Positions 24,649-35,587 of a DNA stretch of 64,000 nucleotides are shown piece after piece. The stretch spans positions 39,697,854 through 39,761,853 of the forward strand of contig NC_065536.1 of the NCBI RefSeq assembly GCF_932294415.1, written 5' to 3'. Position 1 is the stretch's first letter. Each line of letters begins with the position of its first letter. Source of the stretch: Quercus robur (Eukaryota; Streptophyta; Magnoliopsida; Fagales; Fagaceae). Made by a program: the position numbers and the translations under genes. The notes beneath the pieces were generated by a model. The model did no database searches. It worked only from the letters and a program-made list of their open reading frames with translations, and was not told the DNA's origin.

Positions 24649-24763
24649 TAACCCCAAGGGTAGCACAATCGGCTAGGGACCATGTCACATTAGGCAGTAT
24701 TCACTAGTTCGAATCTTCCCTTCTCCCTCTCTTGGGGCCAAAACTTATAAAAAAGAGGCCGAT
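24649..24763 (+). mobile_element. tRNA-derived SINE
   Basis: Pol III box A-like GGTAGCACAATCGGCTAGGG at 24659 and box B-like TAGTTCGAATCTT at about 24706, spaced as in tRNA genes, followed by a non-tRNA tail. Similar TTATTAA/TTAATTA flanks on both sides may be the target duplication. It does not fold as a complete tRNA. Confidence 0.7.
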
Positions 24764-25145
24764 TATTATTAATTAGGGGTTAATGTTAAGCTTAATTTCA
24801 TTTAGCTTTTGAAAATTGTAAATGGTCCCATTGGTGATGCAGACAGGAAACAGCTGAGTGCTTTTCTTTTCATATAAATTACTAAATGCATAGCGTGCAT
24901 GAGATGATATACTTTTTAGTAATTAAACTTTTTAGATATTGGAGCAATGGAAAATGGAATGGTTGTGATTCTGTTTCCCTTTCTTATTTAGACAATTTGT
25001 TGTCTTTATTAATTTTTTGTTCTGTTTTTTGACTGGTCATTGTTGATTTTGTTTGTTTTCTATTCAGATCTCTTACTCTTGATTATTTTTCATTTATTTT
25101 TTTCTTTTGATTTTTCATTGTTGATGTTATTTGTTTCCTATTCAG

Positions 25146-25259
25146 ATTCTGGAGCAGCATATCAGAATGGTTCTCCCAGGTTTGAACGCTGAGTTAAATT
25201 TCCATATGATGAGTATTGTTAAAGAGCTGCGAATGTATGGAGAAGCTATTGAATCTAAA
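25146..25259 (+). pseudogene. Captured exon of a DRP3-type dynamin-related protein
   Basis: A 38-codon exon between ATTCAG and GTAAG: ILEQHIRMVLPGLNAELNFH, then a divergent stretch, then YGEAIESK. The start and end fit the DRP3 (ADL2) exon after the GTPase domain (ILEQHI-VLPGLK... YGEITESK), with decay in the middle. No other DRP exon is visible. Confidence 0.55.
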
Positions 25260-25364
25260 GTAAGTTACGCAGTATAAAATATGTGAGTTGCTAGAATATT
25301 TTTAGCCTTCTTTGGTGCTTAAATGTAGTTTGCAAAGTTTGGGGGAACTGGTGTATTTGCATAT

Positions 25365-25735
25365 ATGATGCCATAATTGTACTAGAGTACTAGTAAGATT
25401 GGATAATCTTAAGTATTGTATCCATGTATGATGCCATGATTTCTTCATGGAATCTGATAATCCATATTTAGATTTATATATATTTTTTATAAGTGTATAT
25501 TTAGATTTATATTCTGCTGGAAACTGTTTATTTGTGCTCTATGATGAACAACTATAAGGGCATATGATGCCATAATTGCATTAAAGTACTGGTAAGATCA
25601 GATAATCTTAAGTATTGTATCCATGAATGATGCCGTGATTTTTTCATCATGGAATCTGATCATCCGTATTTAGATTTATATTCTGCTGGAAACTGTTTAT
25701 TTGTGCTCTATGATGAACAACCTTAAGGGCATGGT
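25365..25735 (+). repeat. Tandem duplication, about 185-bp unit
   Basis: GATGCCATAATTG...GATAATCTTAAGTATTGTAT...GAACAAC recurs at about 25365-25553 and 25567-25730. The first unit has an extra internal stretch. The DNA is non-coding and intron-like, between captured exons. Confidence 0.75.
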
Positions 25736-26518
25736 TTTTTGGTAGATTTTTTATATAAAAAAAAAATTCTTGAGCATTTACGATTCTCATGAGTTTCTAA
25801 ACTCATGAGAATTTGATTCCTGAGTAATTAGATCTCAATGTTCAGTAGAACTGAGGAATTAGTTTTAGAAATCCAGAGACTATAATGTAGGCTGTATGGC
25901 TAACTTGGATATGACACTCTATATACCAACATATACCAACATACCTCATCTGTTTCACATTGTAGAAAATCCTTGACCGTTAGATGTTTTGCTTAGAAAC
26001 TGTACTTCATGATCTGTATTTGATTTGTAATTTGAAACTTCATTCCTTAACTGATGTTCTGTCTTTTCTATTCTGTAGAGAATGTACTTAAAGGCAATTA
26101 GATTTTTGTTTTCCTCAGCTTGTTTTGATAAATACATGCACTGATGCATCTTATTTCTATAGGTGCATCTATTTTTATTTATTTTTTTCCTCCATGAATA
26201 TTAATCTCTAGGAAATCCTGAATGTAGTAAGTAAATTCTCTTTTTGGAAGCATCTTATAGCAGACTTACAGTCAAACATATTGGAATCTATTTTGTTTAT
26301 TATTATTATTTTTTGTATTTTTTTTCCAGAAGAATCTAATTGCTGAAAAACTTTGGCGCTTTAAAAAATTGCAAGCTTCTTAAGCTGCTTCATAGAATTT
26401 ATATCTTGCCTTTGATGTCATGGCCTGTTGTGTGAACACAAATAGAACACTGATACTCAATAATTTCAGCCATTTCTTAGGGAAACAATTATTAATTGCA
26501 GTTTTTGTATTTTGTGCA

Positions 26519-27735
26519 GAAATTTGTACTGAACAAACGTGAAATGGAGTTGTTGAAGTTAGAATGCAAAATGGTTTATCCTTGCAGTTGTGAAGGGAGA
26601 GATCATTGTAAGTAATAGGAAGAGAGCTGATCTGTTTGTTGAGCTGCAAACAAAAGGTTTCAGTCCTTTTCCATTTGGATCTAAAGCTGTTGAGCCAGAA
26701 GTTGCTGGTGCAACTGATGATACAGAAGAAACAGAAGTGAAATCTCCTGCTGACAACAGTAGTAATGGGGTACAGATAAGTGATTATGAGTATCTACTGG
26801 CCATGGCAATTGGAAGCTTGACCATTGAGAAGGTTCAGGAGTTATGCGCTGAAAGGGATAAGGTCAATAAGGAGGTTGATGATTTGAGAAAGGAAACTCC
26901 AAAGTCCTTTTGGAGGACAGATGTTGATGCTTTGGAGGGGCAACTCGATGTATGACTGAAAAATTAACAATTCCTTGTGATGATTTGTTTTTTTTGTATA
27001 GTTGTCTATTTGTTGACTGTTTTTAGTTTTATGTCATTTAGGAGCTAGAGAGAAGTGATGTGAGTCAGAGGAGTTAAGAAAGAAAATGAGAGGCAAAGCA
27101 AGGGGTGAAGCTGCTATGAAGTCTGCTAGAGAAGCACCGAAGAACCCACGGAAGAACAATAATAAGAAGGCAAATAATGCAGAATCTGTTGCAGAAGCTG
27201 TCTCGTCATATTCTGTAATGTACATTGCTCAAAATTTTCCATGTTACAAGCACCAACTAAAATTTCCACTTCAGATTCAGCATCACTAATAATTACTTTC
27301 TTGTGAATTTTTCCATGATCTTTTACCGTGATCATTGGGAATGTGTTGGACTGTTTTTTCTGTAAGTATTCCCACAGTAAATTTCTCTTTGTTTTTATGC
27401 CTGACAGCCATGGAGACTGAAGTGCCCAAAGTACCAGCCAAGAAGAAAGAACCTACCAAAAGGGCTGCTGCTGCACAGAAGAAGAAGCCCTTGGCAACTG
27501 TTTCGGAGATATCTGATGATGATGATGATGATTATTGCAATTTTCGGGTTCTGCTTCTACTTCTGCCAGTACTGAAGAAACTATTGAAGTTGCACCAGCA
27601 AGAGCAAGACCTCAAAGGGTGAACCAAGTTAGAAAACAAGGTATGTGTTGAGTGACTCTGAAAGTGAACATGCCACTGAGGATTCTGAATTTGATGAAGT
27701 GACTGATGAAAGTGAAAACAAGAAAACAAAAACAA
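26519..27735 (+). pseudogene. Captured 3' part of a DNA topoisomerase II gene
   Basis: Recognisable exons in order: 26519-26573 (KREMELLKLECKM); 26588-26949 (GEIIVSNRKRADLFVELQTK, AVEPEVAGATDDTEE, ISDYEYLLAMAIGSLTIEKV, ELCAERDKVNKEVDDLRKET); 27042-27214 (basic tail, KARGEAAMKSAREAPKNPRK); and 27411-27735 (METEVPKVPAKKKEPTKRAA, KKPLATVSEISDDDDD). This is the end of the DNA-binding/cleavage core plus the charged C-terminal domain of plant TOP2. The third and fourth exons contain frame disruptions, and the ATPase and active-site tyrosine regions are absent. Introns are retained. Confidence 0.85.
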
Positions 27736-27795
27736 AAAACAAAAATAGCATCACCTCTTTTGCTTGCTAAGCTTAACTTCTTTTTGTGCTTTCAG

Positions 27796-27880
27796 AAAGA
27801 GTATGACAGAATATGATCCGCGTCTTGTGGCTCCAACCTGGTTGTACCTGGCATCAAAAGCAGCAGAAAGCACAGTGCAG
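27796..27880 (+). pseudogene. Captured cyclin C exon
   Basis: Between TTTCAG and GTTGGG: KSMTEYDPRLVAPTWLYLAS, then KAAESTVQ. This is the cyclin-box segment of plant CYCC1 (usual RVYTRKSMTEYDPRLVAPTC). No other cyclin exon is seen nearby. Confidence 0.8.
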
Positions 27881-28466
27881 GTTGGGCTTCTTGTATTTTA
27901 CCTTAAAAAATTATGTAATTACTTGATACTAGATTGATTGTATGAATTTCCGCTAAATTCAATTGTTGTCATTCTACATTAGTGTGTGAAGTGCTTACAA
28001 CATACCTTTCTTGTTTTACAGATGCTGATGAAAAGTATGACTCAATTAACTTGGTAAGCGTCCAATCCCAGCATAGTCAATTTGGTGTGGCTGCTGCCAG
28101 CACACATCACCATGCTTCTCAAATTATTTGCTTGCTAATTCCTGTGCTTAATGACCATAAGCCTTTATTATGAACATCGCATTTTTTACCATATAATTAA
28201 TAAATTGCAATAAAATTTTCGGCAATTTTACCATTATGATTTGGTAGCTTGTAACAAGTGCAGATGCTTATTGATAACCTTTTTTTGATGCTGAGTAGAG
28301 ATGAAAATGAAAATGAATTGATAACATGTTGGATTACTGTTTTGGTGGAGTTGGTTGTACTTTCTTTTCTTTGACTTTTCTTCTGAAATGGATGCTGCTG
28401 TCTTGATGAAAGTTTATTCTTAATAGCACACTAAATAAGTATGGAATGCTTCAATTAAAAATGCAG

Positions 28467-28629
28467 GTGCTATGGGCCAGGTAGTTGCCCATCAAAGAGG
28501 GTCGCATGGGCTAGAGAATTGATAGACGAAGAAGCAGAACAGTTCCTCATGCCTCGTTTCATTGACCCAGATTCAGAAAGACCTTGGCTTGCCCAAAGAA
28601 TGGCCTTGACGATACCATATTCTGCGTAA
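28467..28629 (+). pseudogene. Captured last exon of a pectinesterase gene
   Basis: Between ATGCAG and a TAA: CYGPGSCPSKRVAWARELID, then EEAEQFLMPRFIDPDSERPW, then LAQRMALTIPYSA and stop. This resembles the C-terminus of plant pectin methylesterases (YGQY-C-GPG... RV-WAREL-DEEA--F). Only the terminal exon is present, and it ends the row of same-strand fragments. Confidence 0.65.
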
Positions 28630-29124
28630 ACTTAATGGAAGGAGACCTGCTTATGCTTCCCAGCAACTAATATAAGAGCTGCATAATACGTTTTATTTTT
28701 AAGTCTTTGATTGGTCAAGTTATGAGAGAATAGCATGGTGCCTTTTGATGTATGAACTTCCTCTATAGATTGTTTGGCTTATATTTTGTGAACTTGTCCG
28801 ATCAACTTGTGTTAAGATTCTTTCAAATAGTGTTTGAAAATTTCCAGACTTCATTTTCAGCAATTCGTGACTGATGGTTTTGTACAAGCAAGATGGTTTA
28901 TCTAAGTGTTTGAAAAACCAGTTTTAATTTTTAGTCACAAGCAGTGAGCATTTTATAGTTGGGCAATAATAGGTCTCATGTTGACCGCCATGAAGATCAA
29001 AACTATAAACACATGGGTTATGACTTTATTTACAAGTGCCAACTTTGGCATCAACTTTAGCGCTCGTTTGATCTGGCATATGTATTTCATGCAAGACCTA
29101 CAAGGGTTATGACTTTATGTTAAG

Positions 29125-29600
29125 TCCCATTTGGTCCATTTCGGTCTAATTTGGTTCACTTAGGTCCACTTTGGTTAATTCGGTCCAATTCAGTCTATTT
29201 GGTCCTTTTGGTCAATTTCGGTCCAATTCGGTCCACTTACGTCCATTCCGTCCATTTAGGTTCATTCGGTTCACTGCAGTCCAATTCGGTCTATTAGGTT
29301 CATTCAGTCTATTTTAGTCCACTTCAATCCTATTCACTTGCCTGTTGATTGTGTATGCTTGGGATTTAAAAAAAAAAAAAATCCCCCAGTGGAAGTCGAC
29401 CATCTTATAGTCGATTTCAACTTTGGTCCATTTCGGTCCACTTTGGTTAATTCGGTCCAATTCAGTCTATTTGGTCCTTTTGGTCTATTTTGGTCCAATT
29501 CGGTCCACTTAGGTCCATTCCGTCCATTTAGGTTCATTCGGTTCACTGCAGTCCAATTCGGTCTATTAGGTTCATTCCACTTCAATCCTATTCACTTGCC
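29125..29600 (+). repeat. GGTCCATT-type minisatellite in two homologous blocks
   Basis: Roughly 10-base units of the type TTTGGTCCAT / TTCGGTCCAA fill 29125-29335 and again 29420-29600. The two blocks match each other over most of their length. Each is followed by CCTGTTGA, an A tract, CCCCCAGTGGAAGTCGAC and a TCGA palindrome, so the larger unit is also duplicated. Confidence 0.85.
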
Positions 29601-29785
29601 TGTTGAAATTAGTTCCCAACTGGATTACAAAAAAAAAAAAAAAAATCCCCCAGTGGAAGTCGACTATCTTATAGTCGATTTCCAAAGGAAATCGACTCTC
29701 AGAGAGTCGATTTTCATGGGAAATCGACTCTCAGAGAGTCGATTTTCATGGGAAATCGACTATCACAGAGTTGATTTCTACTGGG
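29385..29785. repeat. TCGA-core palindrome array
   Basis: One copy near 29393 (GTCGACCATCTTATAGTCGA). Four copies lie at 29658-29776: GTCGACTATCTTATAGTCGA, TCGACTCTCAGAGAGTCGA twice (each separated by TTTTCATGGGAAA), and TCGACTATCACAGAGTTGA. Same motif type as the left TIR, on the 3' side of the transposase gene. Confidence 0.85.
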
Positions 29786-29789
29786 GTTT

Positions 29790-30517
29790 TTTTGTGTTTT
29801 TTTTGTTTTTGGCACCTACTCGTGCAGCAGTAAACCATAATTGGTTTCCCTTCCCCTGCAGCAGTAAACTAGATCCAGAACACATAACATGAGCAGCGAT
29901 AAACAAGTAGATACAAAGCATATGATACTGGTAAATGGCTCGTACATCATATGCAAACAACTGGATTCAAACAGTTACTATTCATACCCATTATAGGTTC
30001 CCTATTAACGGACAAAATACATTCAATACTAGCAACAAAATGCTTCAAAGGAGGGCCCTGTGGTTGAATGTGCTTTAAAGTAGTAGCTACTAATGCCAGC
30101 CGTAATATAATTGCTGGCATTAGAGGCAAAAGCTGCACAACGCAACTATAGTAACAAGTACAATAGACAGCAAATAGTTCAATTACAACAACATTCAACA
30201 ATTACCAAAATAACAACTAATAAATACAACATAGTCCCCATATTTGCCTACCACTTGTCCATACTAAACCATACTGATACAACATACTTTACATAGTCAC
30301 CAAGCACTTCTCCATACTGATACAACAGACTCTACATAGTCACCTAGCACTTGTCCATACATTGATAACCACAAGTCCCACGTACAATGTCACTTAGCAA
30401 AATCGAGTTTCCGCTTGCCTGCCAAAAATTAAAATACGGTCATTAGTTTCCAAATGCAAAGAACTATAACAAAATGAAATTCTGAATATATTATATAAAA
30501 ACAGTGAGGGCACTTGC
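29790..30517 (-). other. Downstream region of the transposase gene, no ORF
   Basis: No coding signal. The phrase CTCCATACTGATACAAC-like is repeated near 30250-30330. Probable transposase 3'UTR. Confidence 0.5.
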
Positions 30518-33310
30518 CTAGTTTATAGCAGTACCACTTGTCGATGCCCCACGGGAATTGGGACAACTTCTACGGTTATGCCCCTCTTGATGACACACTC
30601 CGCATCGTTGCCTCGGTTGAGTCTCCCTCAAGTCCGGATCTTCCCTCCGGCTTCCCCGTTCTCGCCGTACCCCATCCATTTCATTCCTTATTCTTGACTT
30701 CACAGGACGACCTGTGCCCCGCAACAGCAGTGGGTCAGGCACCCATCGTGGTCCGGAAACGTCCCTCCACTCAGACTCTGACTTTGGTACCACAAAATTA
30801 TGTGAATATGTGAGAATGGCGTTGTTCAAACTGTAACATGGGTCAATATAGTTGGTCGCATTGAGATGCAGATCTTGAAGAACTTTAATTGCATGTGAAC
30901 AAGGGATCTTCAAGTTTTGCCACTTTCTGCAACCACATGTTCTAGCAAATATGCGCACTTCATGACTGTGGTTTCCCCCTCCACCTCTATGGTCATTGTA
31001 TGGGGTAACCACCTGATATACACCCTCTGCATGATTAAAATTCCTCACAGTGTGTCCTGCAATTTTCTGCTCATTTCTGCTATAGATCTCCATTGCATAA
31101 TCACTCCACAGCTTACCTCGAGAGAGATCAGAAGTAATTTGTTTATGTCGATCGTGGAAATATGCAACAAGTTTGCACCAAGTGAAATGAACCATTGCAG
31201 CAATGGGCAAACCGCGGGCACCTTTAAGTACCCCATTAAAGCACTCGGAGATATTGGTTGTCATTGCCCCGTAACGTCTTCCACCATCATGTGACTGGGT
31301 CCATTTCTCCACATCCTCACTCACTAGATATGTGTACGGCATATAACGTTCAATCCGCGTATCAGTAGGGTCTACACCCCTCAGTAAATTAATCTCGGCC
31401 TCCTTAATGGTTTCCATTATGGACTTAAATTTAGCTTCATTACTCGCATATCCAGCTTTCAAGGCCAATGCCTTTAGAATCGGGTTATCAAAGTGTCTGT
31501 TGAAGTTGCTAGCAACATGTCGAAGGCAATATCGATGATATACCTGTTCTCTTCCGTCCTCACGTCTAGGCCACTCTCGAATGGCACATTTAATACCTTT
31601 ATGTCGGTCAGAAATAATACAAATGCCATCGTTAGGTATGACATGCTCTATGGAAATCCTGAGACACTCTAAAAACCACCCCCAACTAGCCCCTGACTCC
31701 TTGTCCACAACAGCGAAGGCGAGAGGCAAAACCTTTTGGTTAGCATCGGTTGCCATTGCAATCATCAATACCCCTTTGTATTTACCATACAGATGAGTCC
31801 CGTCAATACTAATCACTGGCCTGCAATATTGGAATGCAGCAATGCATGGAGCGAATGCCCAATATACATAGCGTAGTAACGCAGTACCTTCGTGTGGCCT
31901 AGGTATGGTGTGATAGCTGTACTGGGTACCTGAGTCCTCATCCAAGTATGCCAACAACAACTTTCGCAACTTTTGGTAAGACTCCTCCCAATCCCCAAAT
32001 ATCTTAGCAATTGCCTTTTGTTTTGCGTCCCATACTTTATAGTAAGAAAGCTCATGATTATACTTAGTACGTATGATCTCCCATAGGTCATCAATACGTG
32101 TAGTGTGATTTTTTTGCAATTTTCCCACAATTTCTGATGCAACAAAATGCGAATCCATCATTCTACCATCTCTTTTTAGGCCAAAGGGTATACAAGTGTG
32201 TGGACCCACATAAGACGTAACCATCCACATACCATTGAATTTAGTCTTCATGTATGCCCCAACATACCACATGCAGTTGTCATCAACACATGCGGCGCAC
32301 AATTTCGATTTGGTCGACCTCCGGATTATAAAATTTCTATTATCCTTTGCTGCGTATATTATCAATGCATGCTTCACCGCATCTTTATTTGCAAAAGTCA
32401 ACCCTTTAGAAAAATGCATCCCATCTTCCCAAGTAGAGACAAATGGTATCTGAAGACGTGAAGGATCAACCATATCTTCCCAAGTATTTGAGTAGAATGA
32501 CTCAGCAGGAGGTCTGTAGCCAGTGGTCGTATTTCTATTATACTGGACACCAATATCATCATTTGCATCACCTTCATCATGGTCCTCCATATTTTCCTCT
32601 TCAAAATTGGGAACGACTTCATGTTCATCCACATCGTTCTCAAAGTCGCCTTGCTCAATCCTCTCTTCGTACTCATCCAAAACCTCAACATTTTCACCAT
32701 CATTCGCAACATGATCTTCGTCTTCGTCTTCCTCCTCTAAATGTGTCTCTTCACGATAGAGGGTTTCACTAGTATTAGCAACATGATCTTGAGATGGGAG
32801 CGTATAACCTCCCATCGTTGTTTCTTGTGTAGTATACCCTCCCATCGTATACCCTCCCATTGTAGTGCATCCATCATCTAGGGCTGTAAATTGTAAAGCC
32901 GTAGTTGTTTCTTGCACCACCTCAGTAGTGTTATCTGCAGGCGCCTCCAAACTTACATACAACTCAGCAGCATTTACTTGGGGCATTTTCTGGATCCTAT
33001 TAAACATCATCTTTACATGTTTATCTTCTTTGATCGCCATATACCCATAATTTATCCGTTCATGAAGGACTTCTTGTGGGCAACGATAAATAATCTTGAT
33101 GTCATACCAAGCAGGATTCAATTTCAATTCGTCCATTATTTTCCTCTTCAAATCATTCAACGTCTTCAACTTACGACGTAACATCATGTAGTAGCATTCG
33201 ATACCCTCCCCTCTAAATGGGAATCCGTCAATCCCTTCAGGATTGTGAAGGGGTCCACCGAAGTATACATTTATATCAATATTCTTCAAAGATTGTGAAC
33301 CTATTAGAGA
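30518..33310 (-). CDS. MURA-type Mutator transposase of the giant MULE
   Basis: One uninterrupted minus-strand frame of more than 920 codons with stop at 30520-30518. In order: an N-terminal PB1-like region (NIDINVYFGGPLHNPEGIDG); an acidic low-complexity stretch (near residues 150-250); the FAR1/WRKY-GCM1-like zinc module (CAACVDDNCMWYVGA...GPHTC); the MULE transposase core with DDE acids in ISIDGTHL, ISDRHKGI and NISECFNG; a SWIM zinc finger (CGCRKWQNLKIPCSHA); and a CCHC knuckle at the C-terminus (CGVCHQEGHNRRSCP). No ATG opens the frame: it continues upstream through GSQSLK to an AG at about 33305 that looks like a splice acceptor, so a short 5' exon toward the right TIR is likely but not located. 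Intact length and all catalytic motifs suggest a functional or recently functional enzyme. Confidence 0.92.
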   Translation of the reverse strand, partial: SLIGSQSLKNIDINVYFGGPLHNPEGIDGFPFRGEGIECYYMMLRRKLKTLNDLKRKIMDELKLNPAWYDIKIIYRCPQEVLHERINYGYMAIKEDKHVKMMFNRIQKMPQVNAAELYVSLEAPADNTTEVVQETTTALQFTALDDGCTTMGGYTMGGYTTQETTMGGYTLPSQDHVANTSETLYREETHLEEEDEDEDHVANDGENVEVLDEYEERIEQGDFENDVDEHEVVPNFEEENMEDHDEGDANDDIGVQYNRNTTTGYRPPAESFYSNTWEDMVDPSRLQIPFVSTWEDGMHFSKGLTFANKDAVKHALIIYAAKDNRNFIIRRSTKSKLCAACVDDNCMWYVGAYMKTKFNGMWMVTSYVGPHTCIPFGLKRDGRMMDSHFVASEIVGKLQKNHTTRIDDLWEIIRTKYNHELSYYKVWDAKQKAIAKIFGDWEESYQKLRKLLLAYLDEDSGTQYSYHTIPRPHEGTALLRYVYWAFAPCIAAFQYCRPVISIDGTHLYGKYKGVLMIAMATDANQKVLPLAFAVVDKESGASWGWFLECLRISIEHVIPNDGICIISDRHKGIKCAIREWPRREDGREQVYHRYCLRHVASNFNRHFDNPILKALALKAGYASNEAKFKSIMETIKEAEINLLRGVDPTDTRIERYMPYTYLVSEDVEKWTQSHDGGRRYGAMTTNISECFNGVLKGARGLPIAAMVHFTWCKLVAYFHDRHKQITSDLSRGKLWSDYAMEIYSRNEQKIAGHTVRNFNHAEGVYQVVTPYNDHRGGGGNHSHEVRIFARTCGCRKWQNLKIPCSHAIKVLQDLHLNATNYIDPCYSLNNAILTYSHNFVVPKSESEWRDVSGPRWVPDPLLLRGTGRPVKSRIRNEMDGVRRERGSRREDPDLRETQPRQRCGVCHQEGHNRRSCPNSRGASTSGTAIN

Positions 33311-34045
33311 GCCAAGCCAAGGAAATTTATGTTAGTGACATATTTTATCTCTTTCATTTATGTTCGAATTACAAAACCTTTTCTATCTACTCAAAGTACA
33401 AAAATTACAAGGGATCTAAAAGTGTAACAATTGCATATACTCACCCCACATCACATACAAACACACTCAATCATTATAATTTCGTACTCAAACAAATAAA
33501 AAAACTAAAAACAAAACTCACCCCCATTACAAATTTTAAACTCAGCTCTAACAAAAATATAAATAAAAATATCATCATTCCAGTGCTACGGAAATTAATG
33601 GCATACCCTATTACACTACTATTAATGAAATAACATAGAGCAGGGTTCATCAGACAAAAGAAAAAAAAAAAAAAAAAACACTAATGTGAATATGATCATG
33701 ATCAATCAAATTAGACATTTCATCTAATTTGAAAATCAAGGCATTAATATACAGTGAAATATACTAGATGTGATATACAAACTCAAATTTTGACTCTGAA
33801 TCATAAAAATCATACAATAAAAAATCCGTCATGACAGTAAATTTGTTTCGAATCTGCTAATATGTCATCAGCTTTATGTCATCCAGAAAATGGAAAAATG
33901 CTAGCTGCTTAATTAGGTGCAACTGGACCGGTGACCCAATTATTTTCATAGCTTTTACTGTATTCAATAATGTCTTTCTCATGGTTGGAATTTCATAAAA
34001 GTTGGAGGTTGCACAATTCTTTGAACCTGTTTCTTTTTTCTTTCC

Positions 34046-34680
34046 TTATGTGTCTATTATTTATATATTTATATAAATATATAAATATATAGTTGTATAA
34101 ATATATAAATATAAATATATAGTTGTATAGATATATAAATATTAATATATAAATATAAATATATAAATATAAATATATACATTTATTTATATTTATATAA
34201 ATATATAAATATATAAATATAAATCCATATATTTATATAAAAATATATATATATATATTTATATTTATATTTATATTTGCATTTAGTTGTATAAATATAT
34301 AAATATAAATATATTTATATAAATATATAGTTGTATAAATATATAAATATAAATATATAGTTGAATAGATATATAAATATAAATATATAAATATAAATAT
34401 ATAGTTGTATAAATATATAAATATATTTCTATAAATATATAAATATATAAATATAAATATAAATATATTTATATAAATATATAGTTGTATAAATATATAA
34501 ATATATTTCTATAAATATATAAATATATAAATATAAATATAAATATATTTATATAAATATATAGTTGTATAAATATATAAATATATTTCTATAAATATAT
34601 AAATATAAATAAATATATATATAAATATTTAAACATATAGTTGTATAAATATAAATATATATACATATTTAAACAACCAA
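34046..34680. repeat. AT-only satellite-like block with higher-order units
   Basis: Built from TATAAATA-type words. The phrase ATAGTTGTATAAATATATAA marks a higher-order unit of about 80 bp repeated at about 34400, 34481 and 34562, with looser copies upstream. Lies between the transposase 5' end and the right TIR. Confidence 0.85.
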
Positions 34681-34757
34681 CTAATATACATAAGGAGCCC
34701 TGCTTGGGCTTCCAGGCCGGTTACTCAAAAAAAAAAAACTAATATTATGAAACAAAT

Positions 34758-34865
34758 CTACATATTTAATACAAACAAATATCTTATCAGGAAACAAATA
34801 TAAATATTTAATACAAACAAATATCTTATTGGGAAACAAATATAAATAATTAATACAAACAAAGT
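34758..34865 (+). repeat. Short tandem repeat, about 50-bp unit
   Basis: TTAATACAAACAAATATCTT followed by GGAAACAAATATAAAT occurs about twice in succession with a third partial copy. Confidence 0.7.
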
Positions 34866-35149
34866 AGCTGTGAGACCAACCAACTAGATAGTGAGGAGGA
34901 GACCCTTACTTGACATGAGGATGAGCAATATACTGCTGAGATTGTATCAGAGTGAGAGGAGCAATGTTTTGCTGCTAATGTATGAGAGTTTATGAGAGTT
35001 GTATTATGTTTTGTGAGAGTTGTTGAGTGATAGAAGTTGCTGAAGGTGTGAGTTGTGTGAGGCAGTCAAAATATTTTCTGAGAGTTGTGTGAGAGGTTGT
35101 GTGAGACCAAAAATACAACACAGTAGCTGTGACTTCATGGCACGCCCAA

Positions 35150-35545
35150 AAGAGACCAACTCCAGACTTGATGGCACAACACCAAAAATACAAAGTACCT
35201 GGTGTGCAGAGACAAACTCCAAACTTGATGGCACAAGACCAAAAATACACAGTCCAAAAATACACAGTACGTGCAGACAAACTCCAGACTTGTCTCTGCA
35301 GAGACTTGATGGCACAAGACTAAAAATACAAAAGTACTTGATGCAGAGACAAACTCCTCCAGACTTGATGGCACGCTCAAAAAGAACCTGCAGAGACTTG
35401 ATGGCACAAGATGGCACGCTCAAAAAGAACCTGCAGAGACTTGATGGCACAAGACTTTTTATACAAAGTCCAAAAAATACACAGTACTTCATGCAGACAA
35501 ACTCCTCCAGACTTGATGGCACGCTCAACGCTCAAAAAGATCAAC
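35150..35545 (+). repeat. Degenerate repeats around GACTTGATGGCACAAGAC
   Basis: At least eight copies of ACTTGATGGCAC followed by AAGAC or GCTCAAAAAGA, interspersed with AAAAATACA(C)AGTAC and GCAGAGACAAACTCC. The irregular spacing suggests scrambled duplication in the subterminal zone. The short ORFs here are by-products of the repeat. Confidence 0.8.
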
Positions 35546-35587
35546 CAAAACTACAGTACCTGGTCAGCGATAGTAGGAGTGACTGTG

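Noticed and set aside
24659-24735. A tRNA gene
   Set aside because: Box A and box B are present but no full cloverleaf, and the tail and flanking duplication fit a SINE.
20991-28629. Helitron as the vehicle for the captured exons
   Set aside because: No convincing 5' TC and 3' hairpin-CTRR pair was found around the row, and the flanking MULE termini with a 10-bp TSD explain the region better. Not excluded for individual captures.
29338-29892. 184-codon ORF with FGPF repeats
   Set aside because: It is a translation of the GGTCC minisatellite and the palindrome array, an artefact of repeats.
30538-33181. Plus-strand and minus-strand ORFs overlapping the transposase
   Set aside because: They are shadows of the 920-codon transposase frame and have no independent family signal.
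34046-34680. CRISPR-like or satellite centromere array
   Set aside because: The repeats are AT-only without unique spacers, and the block is too short and too local to be a centromeric satellite.
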